A stretch of 10,332 bases of DNA from the NCBI GenBank assembly GCA_966250865.1, contig CBINIT010000034.1, forward strand, positions 1 to 10,332, written 5' to 3'. The notes beneath the pieces were generated by a model, which did not search any database, had not been told where the DNA came from, and worked only from the letters and a program-made list of their open reading frames with translations. The DNA is from CAYGGE01 sp966250865. Its GTDB lineage: Bacteria > Patescibacteriota > UBA1384 > CAYGGE01. A program made the position numbers and the translations under genes. Shown piece by piece: positions 6,316-10,332 of the stretch (positions are counted from its first letter, which is position 1; each line of letters begins with the position of its first letter).

Positions 6316-6344
6316 AGCATACCTCATCTCATTCGATTTTCCAA
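6316..6344 (-). promoter_or_regulatory. Promoter candidate for the flavodoxin operon
   Basis: On the minus strand TTGGAA (6339-6344), a 17-bp spacer, TATGCT (6316-6321); each box matches 4 of 6 consensus bases. Predicted start is near 6309, leaving a 13-nt leader that contains the GAGGTGA ribosome site. It supports the 6296 start codon. Confidence 0.5.
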
Positions 6345-6373
6345 GAATATCTTACATAGTCTGGTTTACGCCC

Positions 6374-7276
6374 TTACTCGGCGGCTCTTTCCAGTTCAGC
6401 GAGATCAAACTTCTTCATCTTTAGAAACGCCTGAGTTACCCGTGCAATTTTGTCGGGATCGTTACTTTGCATCATCGCGTCCATGGCCACAGGCGTAATT
6501 TGCCAGGAAAGACCGTATTTATCCTTCAGCCAGCCACACTGCTCAGCTTCTGGAACAGCAGAAAGTTTTTCCCAATAGTAATCGATTTCTTTCTGATCCT
6601 CACATTTTACAAGAAAAGAAATTGCCTCATTGAAGGCGAATTTATGCATTTGGCTACTCCCGTCCATCGCTGCAAACCACTGGCCTTCCAACATGAAGTC
6701 GGTAAACATGATGGCGCCTTCTTTACTTGGCTCCATGCCGGCTGGATAGCGAGACAACGTACCACGCTTGGCATTGCTAAAGATAGATAAGTAAAAGTTG
6801 GTAGCCTCTTCAGCCTTGTCGCAGGTATCAGTAACAAAAAGGAGCGAGGGGATAATGAACGGCCGCTCTTCACCTTCAGGGTTAGTAAGCATCAGCTGCC
6901 ACGACAGTCCATATTTATCCTGGATCCAGCCATACCGCTTGCTAAATGGGTACTCATCGAGCGGCATAAGGGCCGTACCACCCTCTGACAGCCTCTCCCA
7001 AAGCTTGTCGAGATTCTGACGAGCCGCCGCATCACGAGCAGGATCAAAGTTGACCATAAATGAGATTGACGGGTTAAAGGTAAATAATGGGCCAGCGCTG
7101 ATCGCCATAAATTCATACCCCGCAAGCGAGAAAGAAACGATTTCTGTATCGCCTGAAGGTGTGTCCGTTATTGTGGAGACGTGAATGACTTTAGAGTCAG
7201 GAAAAGCTGAAACGTAAAACTCAGCAGCTTCTTTTGCTTCCTTGTCGAACCATAGATGAGGAACAATCTTTTGCAT
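6374..7276 (-). CDS. Tandem VOC-fold protein of the PhnB / 3-demethylubiquinone methyltransferase-like family
   Basis: The 300 residues are two copies of the same domain (about 1-135 and 140-265), each a vicinal-oxygen-chelate fold of the PF06983/PhnB type. The repeat is plain: both halves carry A-x-x-F/Y-Y-x-S-x-F near the start, then ISFxV, W-E-K/R-L-S, and the ending G-W-x-x-DKYGLSWQ (116-127 and 248-259). Known members are cytoplasmic with poorly defined function; some related VOC proteins act in resistance or metal-dependent chemistry. The family name 'PhnB' does not establish a role in phosphonate use. A strong AAGGAG lies about 6 nt before the ATG, and an 18-bp palindrome lies just above it. 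The gene is separated from the phosphonate operon by a terminator. Confidence 0.88.
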   Translation of the reverse strand: MQKIVPHLWFDKEAKEAAEFYVSAFPDSKVIHVSTITDTPSGDTEIVSFSLAGYEFMAISAGPLFTFNPSISFMVNFDPARDAAARQNLDKLWERLSEGGTALMPLDEYPFSKRYGWIQDKYGLSWQLMLTNPEGEERPFIIPSLLFVTDTCDKAEEATNFYLSIFSNAKRGTLSRYPAGMEPSKEGAIMFTDFMLEGQWFAAMDGSSQMHKFAFNEAISFLVKCEDQKEIDYYWEKLSAVPEAEQCGWLKDKYGLSWQITPVAMDAMMQSNDPDKIARVTQAFLKMKKFDLAELERAAE

Positions 7277-7292
7277 AGTTACTCCTTAGCGC

Positions 7293-7310
7293 TTAGTATC
7301 TGCATACTAA
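7293..7310. promoter_or_regulatory. 18-bp palindrome upstream of the VOC gene: operator or leader hairpin
   Basis: TTAGTAT-CTGC-ATACTAA is a perfect 7-bp inverted repeat with a 4-bp centre, 17 bp before the VOC start codon and just upstream of its AAGGAG site. Its A/T-rich form and spacing resemble binding sites of dimeric winged-helix regulators, and it could also form an RNA hairpin. It is not a terminator: no T-run follows. No convincing -10/-35 pair for the VOC gene was found around it. Confidence 0.5.
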
Positions 7311-7311
7311 C

Positions 7312-7336
7312 AAAAAACACTAGCTTTCGCTAATGT
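7312..7336 (-). terminator. Intrinsic terminator of the phosphonate-type operon
   Basis: On the minus strand ACATTAGC (7329-7336) pairs with GCTAGTGT (7317-7324), 8 bp with one G-U, closing a GAAA tetraloop, and runs into six T (7312-7317). It lies about 60 bp after the nucleotidyltransferase stop codon. Confidence 0.9.
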
Positions 7337-7396
7337 CTTTTGTTACATTATGCAGTCTATTCTTTCGATTATGCTTGGCACTATCGCCAGCGTCTC

Positions 7397-8128
7397 TTAA
7401 TTCAATGAGCCGAAGTATTCTTGGGCAAGTTGGAAGTCATCGTGATTATCGATTTCAACCCACTTCAAGCCAGTAATGTCAGTAGCGTAGAACGGTACAC
7501 CTTTATCGATAAGCCGTTCGTATGCGCCTTCGTAGTATTCTTGATGATTGGCAGGGTCCTGCATCATCTCTTCAAGTTCAGCGTAGAGCTGCTTGGCACA
7601 ATCAGCGCTAATTTTCTCAATACCAATTGATTCGCCAATTGCTTCCTCGGGCGGAACGGTCTTATGAGCTCGAAGCACACGATTATTGTCATCAACTTTA
7701 ACTTTGACCTCTTCAGCCGCAAGATTAATATTGCGATCAATACAGAGGCTTGTTTCGTATGAGCTCGTCAAAAGCTTCTCGAGAATCTCACGGTCGAATA
7801 CGACGTCAGCATCAAACTTCACGAAAGAGTCATCTTTGGCAAATTCACGGGTCAAAAGAAGTGAGTAGCCCGTATTGGTATCGAGATACTTATCATTATG
7901 AATGAACGTGACGGAGAGTTCAGGAAAACGCTCAGCAACAAAAGCCTCAACCTTTTCATGAAGATAGCCAGTCACAATCGCAATTTCTTTAACATCAACA
8001 GAAAGGAGGTTTTCAATCATCCGTTCAAGGATCTTTTTATCGCCAACAGTAAGGAGTGACTTGGGTGAGTTGTCGGTGAGCGGTCGGAGCCGGCTACCAA
8101 CACCAGCGGCAAGAATAATTGCTTTCAT
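7397..8128 (-). CDS. CTP-type nucleotidyltransferase, LicC/PntC-like (probable phosphonate or phosphocholine/ethanolamine cytidylyltransferase)
   Basis: Predicted to transfer a nucleotide, most likely CMP, onto a phosphate or phosphonate, giving an activated headgroup. The 243 residues are one sugar-nucleotidyltransferase fold: LAAGVGSRLRP (6-16), PKSLL with K23, NTGYSL (85-90), metal-binding KFDADVVFD (D106, D108), GESIGI (165-170), EYYEGAYERL (197-206) and WVEIDNHDDF (223-232) with a second metal aspartate at D227. This pattern fits LicC and PntC, the enzyme that activates 2-aminoethylphosphonate with CTP, better than glucose-1-phosphate enzymes. The aminotransferase in the same operon favours PntC. 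In some bacteria PntC is fused to such an aminotransferase; here they are separate. It starts 6 bp after the CDP-alcohol transferase stop, with a modest GTAGGT site. An inositol-phosphate cytidylyltransferase is the main alternative. Confidence 0.82.
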   Translation of the reverse strand: MKAIILAAGVGSRLRPLTDNSPKSLLTVGDKKILERMIENLLSVDVKEIAIVTGYLHEKVEAFVAERFPELSVTFIHNDKYLDTNTGYSLLLTREFAKDDSFVKFDADVVFDREILEKLLTSSYETSLCIDRNINLAAEEVKVKVDDNNRVLRAHKTVPPEEAIGESIGIEKISADCAKQLYAELEEMMQDPANHQEYYEGAYERLIDKGVPFYATDITGLKWVEIDNHDDFQLAQEYFGSLN

Positions 8129-8134
8129 TGTTAC

Positions 8135-8929
8135 CTACTTTCTCACAGGGAGAATTAATGTATCTGTATCGTATTGCGTTTGATACCCACGTTGGACAAC
8201 GCGGATTGCAGCATTGATAACTTGGCCGAGCATCAAGATCCAGATAACCCATTCAATTTTACCAAAAAGTAACCCGATGCTTGTGATGAGGGCGAACTCA
8301 GCCTCATCGACAAAGAAGATCATGCGGTGCTTAATCCACATCAGTTTAAACCAACCAGAGAAACTTTTCGCCAGAACCTGGTCACGCGCCTCATATTCCT
8401 TCACCAGCTCACGTTGTTTGGCAGAAGACTTCTCTAAGTACTTCTCATCTTTGTCAGCCTGGCTGAGCACTGTTTCCAGCTTGATGTAATACCGGTAGTT
8501 AAAGAAGAAACAAGCAGTAAAGGCAAGAAAGATGTACATAATGTCATCTGTTCGTAGGTAGGCTTCAAAACCCAGAGAAGCAGTCAAGATGTAAATTTTA
8601 AATACATCTAAGACTTTATCGAGGTAGTTACCAATTGGGGAGGCAAGCTGACGAGTGCGAGCAACCTGGCCATCCAAATCATCGAGGATAAAGCCGATAG
8701 GGAGCATGACGGCTGCGGCAAGGTAGTGGTACGGATAGCTGATAAAGATAGAGAAGCTACCAGCAAGGTAGATAATGAAGGCTAGCACGCTGATTACGTT
8801 GGGCGTCAAAAAGGGTATGCGGACAACCAACGGAAGGATGGCTCGAGCCGCAGGGTAGCCAATAATATCACCCCAGTTACTAATATAGAGCGACTTAACT
8901 ACGCCTTTTGGTATGACAATGGTATTCAT
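8135..8929 (-). CDS. CDP-alcohol phosphatidyltransferase family membrane enzyme
   Basis: Integral membrane enzyme that moves a phospho or phosphono group from a CMP-activated donor to an alcohol. The 264 residues contain the complete family motif with exact spacing: D83-x2-D86-G87-x2-A90-R91, eight residues, G100-x3-D104-x3-D108. LTPNVISVLAF (41-51) is the typical entry to the first core helix. Hydrophobic segments lie near 45-63, 68-82, 110-125, 130-147, 213-228 and 231-245. A charged, helical, soluble insert of about 60 residues (150-205) separates the two helix groups and is unusual. Given its partners, the donor is probably the product of the downstream nucleotidyltransferase (CMP-aminoethylphosphonate or similar) and the acceptor a lipid. 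PgsA- or phosphatidylinositol-synthase-type activity is not excluded. GGAG stands 6 nt before ATG; 32 bp separate it from the aminotransferase gene. Confidence 0.9.
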   Translation of the reverse strand: MNTIVIPKGVVKSLYISNWGDIIGYPAARAILPLVVRIPFLTPNVISVLAFIIYLAGSFSIFISYPYHYLAAAVMLPIGFILDDLDGQVARTRQLASPIGNYLDKVLDVFKIYILTASLGFEAYLRTDDIMYIFLAFTACFFFNYRYYIKLETVLSQADKDEKYLEKSSAKQRELVKEYEARDQVLAKSFSGWFKLMWIKHRMIFFVDEAEFALITSIGLLFGKIEWVIWILMLGQVINAAIRVVQRGYQTQYDTDTLILPVRK

Positions 8930-8961
8930 GGATACTCCAACGGTACGTTAGTTCGATAGTC

Positions 8962-10140
8962 TTACGATCGAGTCTTAGGAGTGGCGGAACGCGTGAGCTT
9001 TCCCTTTGTAGAGAAAGGACGCTTGCGAAGCGACAGAGAATCAAGGTAAACCTTCTCAAGAATCTTGACGAACATAGCGAGATCTTTGTGGCTGATCTCA
9101 CCAATGTTAGCAACCTGGAAAATCTTGCCACTAAATGGGCCTTTACCGCCATAAATAACGATATTGCGCTGCTTAAGTTCACCCTGAAGCTTCTCCCAGG
9201 CTAATTGTTTAGGCAAATTAACCGTCGTAAGGAGTGATGACATTTGCTCAACGGGGATAAGGAAGGTGAAACCAACCTTTGCTAGTTGGCTACGTAAATA
9301 ATCAGCTCGGGCTTGCAGCTCTGCATTGGTCTGCTCGATGCCTTTGTGGAGCAAGTTCGCCAAGGCCTGCTCTAAAGCAAAGAAAGACTGAACAGCTGGC
9401 GTATTTGGTGTCTGCCGGTATTTTACTGAATAGGTATAGAACTTATAGAGGTTCAGATACATGGTTCGTGGCGGAATATTTGCTAAGCGTTCAAAAGCAG
9501 CTACCTGACCAATAACATATGCTACGCCGGGAAGCGAGCAGATGGCCTTCGAAGCAGATCCGGTACAAAATGTGACGTGACATTCAGCAAGGTCGATAAT
9601 CTCTGCACCAGCGCTACTGACTGTATCGATCATGAATTGCTTGCCCAATCGATGTGTTAATACACCGATCTCTTTAATGGGGTTCAACATGCCAGTACTT
9701 GTCTCATGATGAACCATGGCTACAATATCAATGTCATGAGTTTGGAGGTATTGTTCAACTGCAGCGACATCAATATTCTGAGACCAACCAAAGTCGAGCT
9801 TGTGTGTGGTTTCTGGGTTATGGAGCGAGGAGACGTCGTAGAGGCGCTCACCAAACTCACCATTAGCAAGAATAAGGATGTTTTGCTTACCGACAACCGA
9901 AGAGAGTACTGTTTCGTTGGCAGCGGTACCCGAACCAGTTACTACCACAGCGTGGTAACCAACTTCTTCAGATACTTTATAGAGAGCTAATAGTTTCTCT
10001 TGGATTGAGCGCAATAATACTGAGAACTCTGGCTCACGGTGGCCAATTTCATTTTCAGCAACAGCACGCTTAACTGAAGGGTGCGTGTTGACTGGCCCGG
10101 GACAATATAAATTGTGACGAATTGATGGGCTTACTTTCAT
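8962..10140 (-). CDS. PLP-dependent class V aminotransferase, 2-aminoethylphosphonate transaminase-like (PhnW-like)
   Basis: Predicted to interconvert phosphonoacetaldehyde and 2-aminoethylphosphonate using alanine or another amino donor. The 392 residues give a full fold-type I enzyme: start pattern LYCPGPVNTHPSV (11-23), cofactor phosphate site TGSGTAANE (68-76), MVHHETSTGMLNP (142-154), D172 in MIDTVSSAG for the pyridine nitrogen, Schiff-base lysine K198 in GSASKA, PNTPAVQSF (245-253) and the closing FQVANIGEIS (341-350). MVH-x-ET-x-TGMLNPI and NIGE are PhnW hallmarks. GHREPEF near residue 33 is also seen in aminotransferase partners of PntC. Serine-pyruvate/alanine-glyoxylate transaminase is the alternative. 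The last ~22 residues are a basic tail outside the fold. AAAGGA lies about 7 nt before ATG. It is the first gene of the operon, with its own promoter. Confidence 0.85.
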   Translation of the reverse strand: MKVSPSIRHNLYCPGPVNTHPSVKRAVAENEIGHREPEFSVLLRSIQEKLLALYKVSEEVGYHAVVVTGSGTAANETVLSSVVGKQNILILANGEFGERLYDVSSLHNPETTHKLDFGWSQNIDVAAVEQYLQTHDIDIVAMVHHETSTGMLNPIKEIGVLTHRLGKQFMIDTVSSAGAEIIDLAECHVTFCTGSASKAICSLPGVAYVIGQVAAFERLANIPPRTMYLNLYKFYTYSVKYRQTPNTPAVQSFFALEQALANLLHKGIEQTNAELQARADYLRSQLAKVGFTFLIPVEQMSSLLTTVNLPKQLAWEKLQGELKQRNIVIYGGKGPFSGKIFQVANIGEISHKDLAMFVKILEKVYLDSLSLRKRPFSTKGKLTRSATPKTRS

Positions 10141-10267
10141 AGGTATCCTTTCAGCGATTGGGTAATATCAAGCCAGCCACCAATTGGCTACTCAATATTA
10201 TGCTGTTTGAGACCTTAACCGTTAAATATAACCGAGTTTGTTGGCAAAATGATACTGTAAGTAAAAC
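10141..10267 (-). other. Long 5' leader of the phosphonate-type operon
   Basis: From the predicted start near 10267 to the first codon is about 127 nt, much longer than other leaders in the window (0-41 nt). It holds two weak hairpins on the minus strand: CTCAA/TTGAG (11-nt loop) and AGCCA/TGGCT (5-nt loop), plus a direct repeat of TAACCG (plus strand, 10216 and 10229). It matches no riboswitch class I know. No open frame of note is present. Confidence 0.35.
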
Positions 10268-10273
10268 ACCCGT

Positions 10274-10302
10274 ATTGTACACTAAGAGTCAAGATTTGTC
10301 AA
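10274..10302 (-). promoter_or_regulatory. Strong promoter of the phosphonate-type operon
   Basis: On the minus strand a perfect TTGACA (10297-10302), a 17-bp spacer and TACAAT (10274-10279, one mismatch). Predicted start near 10267. An inverted repeat AAGAT (10291-10295) / ATCTT (10305-10309) is centred on the -35 box, and CTTGAC is repeated 10 bp apart, so a regulator could bind over the -35. Confidence 0.85.
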
Positions 10303-10332
10303 GTATCTTACTCTGTAAAATGGTTATTTCTA

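Noticed and set aside
6297..6320. Eight extra N-terminal residues for flavodoxin (start at 6320)
   Set aside because: The ATG overlaps the -10 candidate, and the next ATG at 6296 has a strong GAGGTGA and gives the standard flavodoxin N-terminus.
6374..7276. The VOC protein as a phosphonate-degrading enzyme because of the name PhnB
   Set aside because: No member of this family has an established role in C-P bond cleavage; the name comes from map position only.
222..9120. The word CCAGGTT(G), seen about seven times on the minus strand, as a Chi-like or segregation motif
   Set aside because: All but one occurrence are the in-frame dipeptide Gln-Val encoded as CAG GTT in minus-strand genes, so codon preference explains it. 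One intergenic copy near 4103 is not enough.
8895..9182. 95-residue minus-strand frame across the junction of the aminotransferase and CDP-alcohol genes, and other alternative frames over real genes
   Set aside because: They have no family resemblance, no good ribosome sites, and overlap strongly supported genes in another frame.
1..10332. CRISPR arrays, insertion sequences, prophage genes or attachment sites
   Set aside because: No regularly spaced repeats, transposase or integrase sequences, or target-site duplications were seen. The single tRNA gene is intact and has no adjacent integrase.

Overview
The window is a compact bacterial chromosome segment with about ten complete protein genes, one partial gene, one tRNA and several well-formed sigma-70-type promoters and intrinsic terminators. 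The gene set (MurA, MreB/Mbl, a membrane-anchored sortase, a PEGA-domain membrane protein) points to a single-membrane (monoderm) cell with peptidoglycan. No outer-membrane gene is visible. Very tight packing, a PEGA protein, short proteins and two orphan genes fit a small-genome lineage such as Saccharibacteria or another Patescibacteria/CPR group. That placement is inference. UGA is used as a stop (end of murA, end of the 177-aa gene) and no gene reads through UGA, so code 25 (Gracilibacteria/SR1) is unlikely.

Layout. Bases 1-126 (+) are the 3' end of a gene, possibly a papain-like C39-type peptidase. Bases 129-2419 (-) are a murA-mreB operon for cell-wall precursor synthesis and wall patterning, joined by an ATGA overlap. 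Back to back with it, 2517-3203 (+) encodes a one-TM PEGA-domain protein whose promoter predicts a leaderless mRNA. A sortase (3207-4022, -) faces it tail to tail, and the terminator of the PEGA gene lies inside the sortase coding sequence. A tRNA-Leu(CAA) (4149-4234, -) has its own promoter and terminator. A PAP2-type membrane phosphatase/headgroup transferase (4353-4985, +) has active-site spacing like the sphingomyelin-synthase branch. Next, on the minus strand, come a flavodoxin with two translationally linked orphan proteins (6296 down to 4969) and a tandem-VOC PhnB-like protein (7276-6374).

The right third is the most interesting part. It is a self-contained minus-strand unit with a near-consensus promoter at 10274-10302 and a terminator at 7312-7336, encoding a 2-aminoethylphosphonate transaminase-like enzyme (PhnW-like), a CDP-alcohol phosphatidyltransferase and a CTP-type nucleotidyltransferase of the LicC/PntC kind. 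Together they suggest a route in which a phosphonate such as 2-aminoethylphosphonate is made by transamination, activated as a CMP ester, and transferred to a lipid or other alcohol as a phosphonolipid-like headgroup. The enzymes that make the C-P bond (PepM, Ppd) are not in the window and do not belong to this transcript if the promoter is real, so the precursor must come from elsewhere in the genome or from outside the cell.
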